Source of the DNA: Candidatus Bathyarchaeota archaeon
Lineage (GTDB): Archaea > Thermoproteota > Bathyarchaeia > 40CM-2-53-6
Assembly: GCA_005882895.1 (NCBI GenBank)
Contig: VBBD01000007.1
Coordinates: forward strand, 1-62,479
Length of the DNA stretch: 62,479 nt
Reading direction: 5' to 3'
Every line of letters begins with the position of its first letter. The stretch's first letter is position 1. A program made the position numbers and the translations under genes. Shown in pieces: positions 47,076 through 56,114 of the stretch. The notes beneath the pieces are model-generated. The model did not search any database. It was not told the DNA's origin and saw nothing but the letters and a program-made list of their open reading frames with translations.

Positions 47076-48218
47076 CTGATCGACTCCGTCCTCATTGCCT
47101 GGATTCTCATAGGCCTCGTCCATATCGGGATTCCTCTCGCATACTTCGGCGTAATGGGGAGATTGGCCTCTTCGAGAGGTTATGGCCTTAACCTCTCCAA
47201 GGAATGGGAGCCAACTGTCAGCATCATCGTCCCAACATACAACGAGAGTCCTGTGGTTGAGAAGAAGCTCCGCAACCTCGCCGAGATCGATTATCCAAGG
47301 GAAAAGGTCGAGCTTATCGTGGTTGACAGCGCTTCGTCTGACGGGACCGCTCAGCAAGCCCGGAAGGCCTTCGAGGAAATGGGCTTCAACGGAGTTGTGT
47401 TGGAGGAAACAGAGCGGAAAGGTAAGGCGTCGGGTCTCAACACAGGTTTGAAGCGCGCTTCAGGAGAGCTCGTCTGTATCAGTGACGCTGAGTGCTTGTG
47501 GAACCAGGAGACTCTGCGAAACGCCGTAAAGTATCTCTCGGATCCTTCAGTCGGCTCTGTCTCGGGAGTTCACGCTAGCCAAGCGCTGGGGTCTAGTCTG
47601 CCGGTCAGCATGGAGAATTCCTACAGGTCGATCTATCGCGCGGTGAGAATTGGCGAGTCCAAAGTTCACAGCACTCCCGTCGCTGAGGGGGAGATTCAGC
47701 TCTTTCGTCGGGCGGATATGCCGAGTTTTAACACTCGGATCGGAGGGGATGACACGGATGCTGCCTTGGCAATGGTGGAGAAAGGGCTTCGCGCGATCAG
47801 CGCTGAGGACGTGGTTTTCTTCGAGCCTACCCCCAGCGTTTGGGGCGCTCGGTTCAGGCAGAAGATACGGCGAGGCCAGCACGTGATCCAGGCATTTCTT
47901 GGTCATCGACGCCTGTTCACCGGAAGGTCGACTCCCGCGGGAATCATCTTTCCGATGGAGTTTTTCCTGTACGCTGTCAACCCGGTTCTCTTTGTCCCAT
48001 TTGCGGCGTTGACGATCTGGGTAGTCGCGATCTTTCCACTGGTTCTCTACATGGCATTAGCTGGGCTAGCTGTGATAATCTTGGTTCCTAGTCTCAGGCG
48101 GATGGGAGCGACGTACCTAACTAACAACGTGATCATGCTGGCCGCCCTGTATCAGGAGGCGCGGGGGAACAAACAGCTGACATGGGAAAAGATCGAAGAA
48201 AACCGGCTGGGTCAATGA
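47076..48218 (+). CDS. Membrane-associated family 2 glycosyltransferase
   Basis: PTVSIIVPTYNESPVVEKKLRNLAEIDYP; GDDTDAALAMVEKG; QKIRRGQHVI; N-terminal TM upstream of the called ATG (47154) in the same frame. Confidence 0.87.
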   Translation: MIDSVLIAWILIGLVHIGIPLAYFGVMGRLASSRGYGLNLSKEWEPTVSIIVPTYNESPVVEKKLRNLAEIDYPREKVELIVVDSASSDGTAQQARKAFEEMGFNGVVLEETERKGKASGLNTGLKRASGELVCISDAECLWNQETLRNAVKYLSDPSVGSVSGVHASQALGSSLPVSMENSYRSIYRAVRIGESKVHSTPVAEGEIQLFRRADMPSFNTRIGGDDTDAALAMVEKGLRAISAEDVVFFEPTPSVWGARFRQKIRRGQHVIQAFLGHRRLFTGRSTPAGIIFPMEFFLYAVNPVLFVPFAALTIWVVAIFPLVLYMALAGLAVIILVPSLRRMGATYLTNNVIMLAALYQEARGNKQLTWEKIEENRLGQ

Positions 48219-48412
48219 ACGACTCAGTTTTGAGGTTGGGCCCGCGCCCCGTATCGGCAAGTGATTTCAAATTCAGGCATATTACCAAATGCACCTTTGG
48301 ATATAGGACTATACATTGGTATTCGGTTAGATTTTTGTTTCCATTCGCATTTCGTTTCAGAGTTTATTACTGCCTCAACTCCTCCATTATGGTTTAGGGT
48401 CCAGAGGGCGTC

Positions 48413-49522
48413 ATGGAGAGCATAACGTATGTGAGTCCCCGATATCCTCCGTATATTGGAGGGGTGGAGACTCATGTCTCAGAGCTCACCACAAGGGCAT
48501 CTGGCCGGTTTCGCAGGGTTTCTGTTGTGACCACAGACCCCTCAGGGGGCCTTCCCTCGACCCAGAGCCTAGGGAATGGTTCGACGATATTCAGAGTGAG
48601 ATCCTTCGCACCGGGGGGAAACTATCATTTTCCAATGTCGGCGAGTTTTGTCAAGATCCTTCGATCTTGTCGTTCGCGTATTCTCCACTTGCATAGCATA
48701 CACGATGTTCCAGGTCCACTAGCGGCAATCCTTGAAAGCAAGAGTGGTAGCTCGATTGTCTTCACTCCTCATTTTCATGGAAAATTCAGTTCTAGCCTTG
48801 GAGAGCTATTCTTCGAAGCATCTCGGCCGGTGTTGGGCATGGTCATGGACCGGGTGGATTGTCTGATCTGCGTGTCGGAGTTCGAAGCGGGAATAATGGG
48901 CGAGGCCTTTCCCAGTGCGGCGCGCAAGATTACCGTGATACCTAACGGTGTGGACTCTAGACTTCTCTCTCGGTATTCATGGTATCCGCCTGCGTCTCCC
49001 AGAATCCTTTTCGTTGGCCGGTTGGAGAAGTACAAGAATGTGGACAAGATCTTGACGGCGTTCGCCGTCTTGAAGGAAAAGCACCCTTCTCTCAAGCTCA
49101 CTGTCGTGGGGAGAGGACCGGTCAAGGAAGAACTCTTGTCCCAAGCGGAGCATCTCAAGCTAGGTTCGAGCGTGGAATGGCTGGAGGGGTTGACGAAACC
49201 GGAGCTATACGAACTCTACCAGTCGAGCACCGTGTTTGTTCTACCATCCTATCTTGAGGCTTATGGGATAGTGGTCGCTGAGGCCGTGGCTGTTGGCACC
49301 CCTGCCATAGTGGCGAACTCCTCCGCCTTATCCGAGTTTGTAACGGCCGGATTGGCTACGGCTGTTGAGCCTCCGGTCGAGATGGAGAAATTGGTCAATG
49401 CAATGTCCCTGGTTCTGGAGGATCCGAAATCATACTCGGCTAGGAAAAGAAGCTCTGACATGATTCTGTCATGGGATGACGTGGCAGCGAAGACCTTCGA
49501 AACGTACCAGTCCCTTCTTTGA
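48413..49522 (+). CDS. GT4-family glycosyltransferase
   Basis: SPRYPPYIGGVETHVSEL; VIPNGVDSRLL; ILFVGRLEKYKNVDKILTAF; EAYGIVVAEAVAVGTPAIV. Confidence 0.94.
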   Translation: MESITYVSPRYPPYIGGVETHVSELTTRASGRFRRVSVVTTDPSGGLPSTQSLGNGSTIFRVRSFAPGGNYHFPMSASFVKILRSCRSRILHLHSIHDVPGPLAAILESKSGSSIVFTPHFHGKFSSSLGELFFEASRPVLGMVMDRVDCLICVSEFEAGIMGEAFPSAARKITVIPNGVDSRLLSRYSWYPPASPRILFVGRLEKYKNVDKILTAFAVLKEKHPSLKLTVVGRGPVKEELLSQAEHLKLGSSVEWLEGLTKPELYELYQSSTVFVLPSYLEAYGIVVAEAVAVGTPAIVANSSALSEFVTAGLATAVEPPVEMEKLVNAMSLVLEDPKSYSARKRSSDMILSWDDVAAKTFETYQSLL

Positions 49523-50592
49523 GAGAGGTGAATCATTTGCGGATGAATTTTCTCGAATCGATGGGAATAGTGAAAACAGCCAGAAAAGAGGCTGACTCAT
49601 TGATCCTGGCTCGAGTCCTCCTTCGAAAGGAGTCCCTGCCGATCGACTCTGAGAAATTCGTGGAGCTCGCTAAGCTCAACAAGGTACTGCTCAGGACAGC
49701 TTCCCGGCTGAGGGTTCCTGCCCCGGTCGCACGGGCCGCGAAGGACGGAGCAACAGAGGCATGGGAACTATACGACCAAATGAGCCGGGCCTTCGAGGAG
49801 CGAGGAATCCCCTTCGTGCTGATAAAATCCTTCGACTCCCTGCCCGACATAGGCCATGACCTAGATTTTCTGGTTCCCTCTCCTCCTGAGTTCCGCAGAG
49901 CCAAGGATCTACTTGTGACCGAATACAGGGTTCGCCCGCAGGATCTGACACATTGCGACAAACTTGTCGGCAAATTCAGCTGCTACCTGCCGAAATTTGT
50001 GCACGACTTCGAAATCTACCCTACTATCAGCCAGCTCGGAGAAGAATACCTGGCACCGGAAGACGTTCTGAAACACCGCAAGAAAGAAAATGTAAACGGC
50101 CGCGAAGTTTGGCTCACATCTGACGTGGACGGCGTTCTGATAAGAGTTATCCATGCAATGTTTCGTCACAACGCTCTGAAGCTCTCTGACATCATCGATT
50201 TTGCCAATATGACTCGTAGTTGTCCCAGTCACGAGATAATAGACGGAATTGAGAGGACTGGGACCCAGGACGCGTTCCTCTTCTATCTCTCAATCGTGGA
50301 GCGATTCTTAGAAGCGTGCGAGGTCGATTTTCCCCACGTTACGCGTTTGAGAGAAGAAGCAGTAAGGAATTTCGGCGCCGACAGGCTGGGCTTTCTTGGA
50401 AAGGATAGGCTCGTTCTTCCCTACCGCATCCCTCTTCCTGCGCAAGTAATGGTCTTCCTCCTCAAGGCGGCACGGGATACTGCGAGGGGCCGTCTCGGAA
50501 GTGCTGTCAGATGTTGGCTCGCTCCTCCCCTATTGCTTCTGAACTTTGTCAACGCGCTATCGGCGGACCGGCTTCTCAAGAAGGTCTGGTGA
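49519..50592 (+). CDS. Uncharacterized nucleotidyltransferase-fold protein
   Basis: FEERGIPFVLIKSFDSLPDIGHDLDFLVPSPPEFRRAKDLL. Confidence 0.68.
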   Translation: MREVNHLRMNFLESMGIVKTARKEADSLILARVLLRKESLPIDSEKFVELAKLNKVLLRTASRLRVPAPVARAAKDGATEAWELYDQMSRAFEERGIPFVLIKSFDSLPDIGHDLDFLVPSPPEFRRAKDLLVTEYRVRPQDLTHCDKLVGKFSCYLPKFVHDFEIYPTISQLGEEYLAPEDVLKHRKKENVNGREVWLTSDVDGVLIRVIHAMFRHNALKLSDIIDFANMTRSCPSHEIIDGIERTGTQDAFLFYLSIVERFLEACEVDFPHVTRLREEAVRNFGADRLGFLGKDRLVLPYRIPLPAQVMVFLLKAARDTARGRLGSAVRCWLAPPLLLLNFVNALSADRLLKKVW

Positions 50593-51231
50593 ATGCGAAC
50601 GGTGCTCGTGACACTGAGTGGGACCCATGGAACCGGAAAGTCCACGAATGCCGGTAAATGCTACTATCTCCTGAACAAGCAAGGTCTAAGGTTCTCCTAT
50701 CTCAGGCATCAAGATCTCTTGGACCCGCTTGGTTTCATACTGAGAAGAGCAGCGAGGATTCTTAGGTTCGAGAGTACCACCGACTTCGAGAGGATAGCGC
50801 CCGTACGCGTCCTTTCATCAGCTTACTATCTATTCATCTATCTGCCATTCCTGGCGGGCGGAATCAGGATTCGTAAGCTCCTCGGATACAGTACTGTGGC
50901 GGACCGGTACCTGTACGATCTTATGGCCGGCTCTTGGGGCAACGGGATGAAGGTGCCGTTGGAAAAGCTGCTCTTACGCATGGTTCCCCGCCCTGACGTT
51001 TCCTTTGTCTTCGATGCTGACGTTAAGAGAATTCTCACCGATCGGCCGGAGCACACTTTCGAGTACATCATCAACGAGAAGGCGCAGTACAGCAAGCTTG
51101 TGGGCGCCTTTGGGCTAAGAAGGGTCAGCACTGACGATCCTCCCGAGACAGTCTGGAACAGCATCCTTCACGACATTAAAGCCGCATTCCCTCAGGGCGA
51201 CCAAGAGAGAAGACCGGGCCTTGGTGCTTGA
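50593..51231 (+). CDS. Thymidylate-kinase-like P-loop kinase
   Basis: VTLSGTHGTGKSTNAGKCYYLLNKQG; VADRYLYDLM; FVFDADVKRILTDRPEH. Confidence 0.8.
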   Translation: MRTVLVTLSGTHGTGKSTNAGKCYYLLNKQGLRFSYLRHQDLLDPLGFILRRAARILRFESTTDFERIAPVRVLSSAYYLFIYLPFLAGGIRIRKLLGYSTVADRYLYDLMAGSWGNGMKVPLEKLLLRMVPRPDVSFVFDADVKRILTDRPEHTFEYIINEKAQYSKLVGAFGLRRVSTDDPPETVWNSILHDIKAAFPQGDQERRPGLGA

Positions 51232-52754
51232 TATTGAAGGCTCTGGTAATAGGCCTGGACGCGGCTTCTCCTCACCTAATTGAGAAGTGGATTGACAAAC
51301 TTCCCAATCTCAAACGTCTCACCCAGCGAGGCGTGCACGGGGTCCTCGAATCAATTGTACCACCGTCAAGTGTGCCGGCCTGGCAATGCTTTGCCACGGG
51401 GAAGAATCCGGCGAAGATAGGGAACCTAGGTTTCATCTACATCGGCAGGGACCTTCAGATCAAACACGGCAGGACAATTCCTGAAATGGGATGCATATGG
51501 GACATTTGTTCTAAGGCTGGGTTTAGGGTAGGAGTCTTCAACGTTCCGGGAACCTATCCCCCTTACCCGGTAAACGGGTTCATGGTATCCGGCTTCCCCA
51601 TTCAACCCGGGAAGGCCTGGACATACCCAGCCGATCTGATGAAGAAGCTCGATTCCGCAGTGGGAGGCTACGAGGCTGACGTGCCACTGGCAAAGCCGTC
51701 AGAGATGAAAGGTGGAGAGAGAGCCTACCTGTCAGAGGTCGAGCGGCTTCACTCAAAAAGTGTCGAATCCGCTAGACTGCTCCTCGAATGGTTCCGGCCC
51801 GACCTGTTCGTCATGACTCTCCAAGGCCTGGACATGGTCCAACACGACTTTTGGCATTTCATGGAAGATCCAGCGTCGCAGTACGCCAGCGTCGTACAGG
51901 ACTGGTACGTGAAGATGGATGAGGCGATTGGGAAACTGACCCAGAGTGCAAAAGAAGATACATACGTCCTGATCATGTCGGACCACGGCTCCGTTCCGGT
52001 CGCTGGTTCTCTCTACATCAACGAGTTCCTGAGGTCCCAAGGCCTACTAGCTTGCAACGTCAATGGAGGCGAGCGAGCTGGGGAAAAAGGATCCTCTCGG
52101 AAGATCCGAGAGTTCGCCATAAGACATGTGCCCCCACGGATCATTAGAACCATCTACAGTCTCTCTCCGAGTTTCATAGCAAGCAAGCTAACAGTGTCCG
52201 CTGAGATGGAAAGAGTCCTACGGGATCTGGTCCAGAGCATTGATTGGACGCGGACCCTAGCTTTCTCAACTGGCGGACATGGAGCGGCGATCTATGTGAA
52301 CTCCCAACCTGAAAGGCCTAAGGAATTGTCAACAACCACTGCTCGGTCGGAAATCGTTCGCAAGATCTGCGACCTCTTGAGCGACCTGACCGATCCCGTT
52401 TCAGGAGAGAAAGTTCAGCCCGTCTTCCATCTCGGCGAGAAAGTTTTCCGGGGGCCGTATAAAAGCGAGGCACCAGATCTTTGTGTGGAACTTTTCGAGG
52501 AGGACAAGAAGGTTCAGGTCAACCCGCGACTGGGGTCGCGGAAGATATGGAGCTCGAGCTCGCATTTCGCGGCCACGCACGTGAGGGACGGGTTTTGGGC
52601 TCTGACCGGCCCACAAGTTAGACCAGGGATTACTCAAGATGCGGGGATTCTCGACTTGGCACCAACCCTGCTCAATCTCCTAGGCTTGCGGGTTGAGGAG
52701 GATTTTGACGGACAGATCCTTGACTCAGTATTTTCTAAGACCGGATCACGATAG
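51228..52754 (+). CDS. Alkaline phosphatase superfamily (type I phosphodiesterase/nucleotide pyrophosphatase-like)
   Basis: ALVIGLDAASPHLIEKW; VPPSSVPAWQCFATGKNPAKIGNLGF; YVLIMSDHGSV; LDLAPTLLNLLGL. Confidence 0.88.
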   Translation: MILKALVIGLDAASPHLIEKWIDKLPNLKRLTQRGVHGVLESIVPPSSVPAWQCFATGKNPAKIGNLGFIYIGRDLQIKHGRTIPEMGCIWDICSKAGFRVGVFNVPGTYPPYPVNGFMVSGFPIQPGKAWTYPADLMKKLDSAVGGYEADVPLAKPSEMKGGERAYLSEVERLHSKSVESARLLLEWFRPDLFVMTLQGLDMVQHDFWHFMEDPASQYASVVQDWYVKMDEAIGKLTQSAKEDTYVLIMSDHGSVPVAGSLYINEFLRSQGLLACNVNGGERAGEKGSSRKIREFAIRHVPPRIIRTIYSLSPSFIASKLTVSAEMERVLRDLVQSIDWTRTLAFSTGGHGAAIYVNSQPERPKELSTTTARSEIVRKICDLLSDLTDPVSGEKVQPVFHLGEKVFRGPYKSEAPDLCVELFEEDKKVQVNPRLGSRKIWSSSSHFAATHVRDGFWALTGPQVRPGITQDAGILDLAPTLLNLLGLRVEEDFDGQILDSVFSKTGSR

Positions 52755-52777
52755 CTTGTTCTCTCTGGTTTGGTTCG

Positions 52778-53434
52778 ATGCGTAGACGAGGCCGCCTCAT
52801 ATCTTTCTCGGGCATAGACGGTAGTGGGAAGACGACACAGGTCAAGTTGCTGGAGAATCGGCTCAGGGAGAATGGGGTTGAAACTGTGAAGATTTGGTCA
52901 AGGTGGCGGCCGCTCCTCTCGCTTCCCCTCTTGCAAGTTCTTCGTCGAACCGGCCAGGTGCGAGTTCACAAAGCGGATTTCCTTTCTATTGTAGAGTTCC
53001 ACAACCCCAAGAACGAGGCACTCGCGTCTCTCTGGTGCTTTGCGACGCAGTTAGAAAATCTCCTGAAAACGATCCTGAAGGTATTCTTTCCCATGGCGCT
53101 AGGACGAACTGTCGTTTGTGACCGATATTCGCTTGACTTGTTGGTTGATGGTATGTCCGATCTTCATGATCCGCCGACGAAAATGAGGCTCGGTTTCAAG
53201 CTGCTCAAGCTTCTACCAAGGCCCGAGGAGGCTTTTCTGATAGACGTCGATGCGGGATCGGCTTACGGGCGAAAGCCTGACCTGCCGAGCGTTTCCCATA
53301 ACGTGCAGAGGATCCACCTCTACCTCAGCATGTGCGAGCAATCTGGCGTGAAAGTAATGGATGGCAGAAGGCCGGCGGAGACAATTCATCAGGATGTCTG
53401 GAATCTCGTATCCTCGATGGTAACATCTCGGTGA
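52778..53434 (+). CDS. Thymidylate-kinase-like P-loop kinase
   Basis: LISFSGIDGSGKTTQVKLLENRLRENG; VVCDRYSLDLLVDG; FLIDVDAGSAYGRKPDLPS. Confidence 0.84.
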   Translation: MRRRGRLISFSGIDGSGKTTQVKLLENRLRENGVETVKIWSRWRPLLSLPLLQVLRRTGQVRVHKADFLSIVEFHNPKNEALASLWCFATQLENLLKTILKVFFPMALGRTVVCDRYSLDLLVDGMSDLHDPPTKMRLGFKLLKLLPRPEEAFLIDVDAGSAYGRKPDLPSVSHNVQRIHLYLSMCEQSGVKVMDGRRPAETIHQDVWNLVSSMVTSR

Positions 53435-53444
53435 GCGATGAAGT

Positions 53445-54572
53445 TTGGAAGTATGTTTCGTCGGGGACGATGCGCATCCACCTTGGAATCATGCGAGCTC
53501 TGCATTGACAAAGCGGATGATAGAGTGTCTCTCGCCAGAGGTGACTTGTACGCTGGTTACCACCTCCGAGGAAGATGTCCGGCATTTCAAGACAGGTTGG
53601 AGTACGGTCACGACGAAGCCTTCTGGAAGGCGGGCTTTGGACGCGGCGAAGCTTGGACTGCTCGCTACTCAATGCTCCGCTGACATCATCCACGTCGTAG
53701 GAACTAACGCGTTAGTCTTCTCACCAGTCTGCAAATTGCTCGGAACCAGCGGTGCAATCGTACGACACATCTTCACCCCCTACGATAGGAAGGATGGAAT
53801 GGTCCGTCCACTAAGGTGGCTGGTCAACAAGCTCTTCGTAGGCGCGTACGCATTTACCACTCCATGGATAGGCCGATGGGATAGAGATCTTGGCTCGGGA
53901 ATACGAAAATTGCTCGTAAGGCCTCCCATTGACTGCGAACTCTATCGACCATATGACGTGGAAAATGACCATTCGGCAAATGGTGGTTCGCATGAATACA
54001 GCCTTCTCTACATGGGCCCGCTCTGGCCCTCTCGGTTTCCAGCCGAGAACGTTCTAGGAGCGCTTAGGCTCTTGCTTGGTAAGGGATTTGATATCGGACT
54101 GAACGTCCTCACCAGCGCTAGAAGTTCTGTAAGTCTGTGCGAAAATGTGTTGGCTCTTGCGAAGCGCCTCAGCGTGGACCGAAACATGGCGTTGGAAAGG
54201 AAGGATCTTTCGGAGATCGACAGGGTCCGGGCGTACAATGCGGCTGACGCGATAATTTTCCCATACGTAGGTCCCGAACCAGAGCAGCTTGCCGATCCGC
54301 CCTTTGGAATCCTGGAGTCGATGGCGTGCGGGAGAGTCGTTATCTCGACGCGAGTACTAAGCGTCCCCGAAGTTGTGAGCGATGGAAATACTGGTTTCCT
54401 AATCGAGTCCGCCTCATCAAACGACATTTGCAGCGGTGTCGTATACGCACTGACCGCTCCGGACAGGAAGGAAGTTGGAATCGGTGCACGGGAGAAGATC
54501 GTTGGACAGTTCAGCTATCCCGCGGTTCGTCGAAGTCTGCTCGAGGCATACGAGTCCCTCCTGGTGCGTTGA
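53445..54572 (+). CDS. GT4-family glycosyltransferase
   Basis: LLYMGPLWPSRFPAENVLGALRLLLGKG; PPFGILESMACGRVVISTRVLSVPEVVSDGNTGFLI. Confidence 0.85.
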   Translation: MEVCFVGDDAHPPWNHASSALTKRMIECLSPEVTCTLVTTSEEDVRHFKTGWSTVTTKPSGRRALDAAKLGLLATQCSADIIHVVGTNALVFSPVCKLLGTSGAIVRHIFTPYDRKDGMVRPLRWLVNKLFVGAYAFTTPWIGRWDRDLGSGIRKLLVRPPIDCELYRPYDVENDHSANGGSHEYSLLYMGPLWPSRFPAENVLGALRLLLGKGFDIGLNVLTSARSSVSLCENVLALAKRLSVDRNMALERKDLSEIDRVRAYNAADAIIFPYVGPEPEQLADPPFGILESMACGRVVISTRVLSVPEVVSDGNTGFLIESASSNDICSGVVYALTAPDRKEVGIGAREKIVGQFSYPAVRRSLLEAYESLLVR

Positions 54573-54694
54573 GCCAGTTGGCATTCTGACCGGCTATTCC
54601 AATGGGAGGTCTAGAACACCCGAGCTCACAAATCTACTGACGTGAATATCCGTCCGTGTCCTCGATTCGACATGCATTTCACGTCAACTATTTC

Positions 54695-54712
54695 CTAATG
54701 GTATTCCATTAG
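54695..54712. promoter_or_regulatory. 18-bp palindrome CTAATGG-TATT-CCATTAG
   Basis: Perfect 7-bp arms, intergenic, upstream of metallophosphatase. Confidence 0.5.
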
Positions 54713-54727
54713 ATTGAAATTTATTGA

Positions 54728-54745
54728 GAAGCGTTTATACGCTTC
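54728..54745. promoter_or_regulatory. 18-bp palindrome GAAGCGT-TTAT-ACGCTTC
   Basis: Perfect 7-bp arms; centre 33 bp from the preceding palindrome. Confidence 0.5.
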
Positions 54746-54859
54746 ACCGATCGAGGTGCTACTTTAGCAGGGTGAGAATATCCACTTCGAACAGCGACCT
54801 TGTTTGGTAGTCGTTGCCAAAGAAGTGTTTTTCGGCCTCGCTGCCATGTGGCGGTCTCG

Positions 54860-56005
54860 ATGAGAGGGAAATCTTCCTTATTACTGGCGATTCTCCTTTT
54901 CTCATTCTTCTGGATTCCAGTACGTAACAATGTGGTGTTGGCAGCCGGCCCAACCTTCCAATTTGCGGCCGCGGGGGATCATAATCAGAGTCTAACCACA
55001 AACTCTAGCCTTAAGCGCCTCGCTGACTCCGGAGTAAATTTCTATCTGGCCCTCGGGGACCTAAGCTACACGACTGTCGGCGAGGAGAGCGATTGGTGCA
55101 ACATAGTAAAGTCGTACGTGGGTCCAAACTTTCCATTCGAACTCGTGTCAGGGTTCCATGACGACGGGCTGGAATCACCGCCTAGTAACGGTGGTCTAAT
55201 CGACAGCTATGCGAACTGCCTCCCCGACAAATTGGGGTCTACGGGCATATACGGAAAAGAATACTACTTCGAGTATCCTCAATCCAGTCCTCTGGCACGA
55301 ATCATAATGGTATCACCAGATCTCAACTTCACCAACGGCGGATTCTATTCGTACAGCAAGGGGTCTTCACACTACTTATGGCTGGCAAGCGCGATAGACG
55401 GGGCAAGGGCCTCTGGGATCACCTGGGTCATAGTGGCGATGCACAAGCCCTGCATTTCGGCGGGACTATACCCTTCATGCATAGTGGGGCGAGACCTGAT
55501 GAACCTTTTGTTTCAGAAAAAGGTTGATTTGGTATTACAGGCTCACGACCATAACTATCAACGCAGCAAGCAACTGACATGTGCCCTCGTTGAAAAGTTC
55601 TCAAGTTCTTGTGTGGCGAATGACGGCTCGTCAGGAATCTATTCGAAAGGCCGAGGAACAGTATTCGTAATAGCGGGAACATTTGGACAGGTATTTTATC
55701 CCATTAATTTTACCGACCCTAACGCCGCCTATTTTGCAAGCCTCGCGAGTAACAACACTAGTGGGATGGGACATGGATTTGTTCAGATCTCCGTTACAGC
55801 TAGCGAGATCAGGGCTCAGACGGATTTCTCAGGCAGCTTCTCCGACTCTTTCAGCATAGTCAAACCCGGAGTCTTGCAATCAATCACCTTCTTTGTAGAG
55901 GACAATCTCATCTTGGTTTGGCTTTCTATGGTCCCTATCTTGGCAGGGATAACGGTAATCTCGTTTAGACGCTGGAGAAGATGGCCCCTAATCGCGAAAA
56001 ACTGA
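54860..56005 (+). CDS. Secreted, C-terminally anchored metallophosphoesterase
   Basis: Signal peptide; FAAAGDHNQS; YLALGDLSYTTVGEESDW; QAHDHNYQRSKQ; C-terminal TM. Confidence 0.85.
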   Translation: MRGKSSLLLAILLFSFFWIPVRNNVVLAAGPTFQFAAAGDHNQSLTTNSSLKRLADSGVNFYLALGDLSYTTVGEESDWCNIVKSYVGPNFPFELVSGFHDDGLESPPSNGGLIDSYANCLPDKLGSTGIYGKEYYFEYPQSSPLARIIMVSPDLNFTNGGFYSYSKGSSHYLWLASAIDGARASGITWVIVAMHKPCISAGLYPSCIVGRDLMNLLFQKKVDLVLQAHDHNYQRSKQLTCALVEKFSSSCVANDGSSGIYSKGRGTVFVIAGTFGQVFYPINFTDPNAAYFASLASNNTSGMGHGFVQISVTASEIRAQTDFSGSFSDSFSIVKPGVLQSITFFVEDNLILVWLSMVPILAGITVISFRRWRRWPLIAKN

Positions 56006-56114
56006 ACAGTTGATGCGTCTAAGCATTTTTGCTCCAGCATAGCCGCGGAACTTCTCTGCCGGATAGGTTTTTTTTGTGGGACTCGGCTTACTTTTTGCCA
56101 GCCCCGGCACTGGC

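Noticed and set aside
53438-53683. Short ORF overlapping the start of the GT4 gene at 53445
   Set aside because: Out of frame with the glycosyltransferase and without motifs; the 53445-54572 frame carries the family signature.
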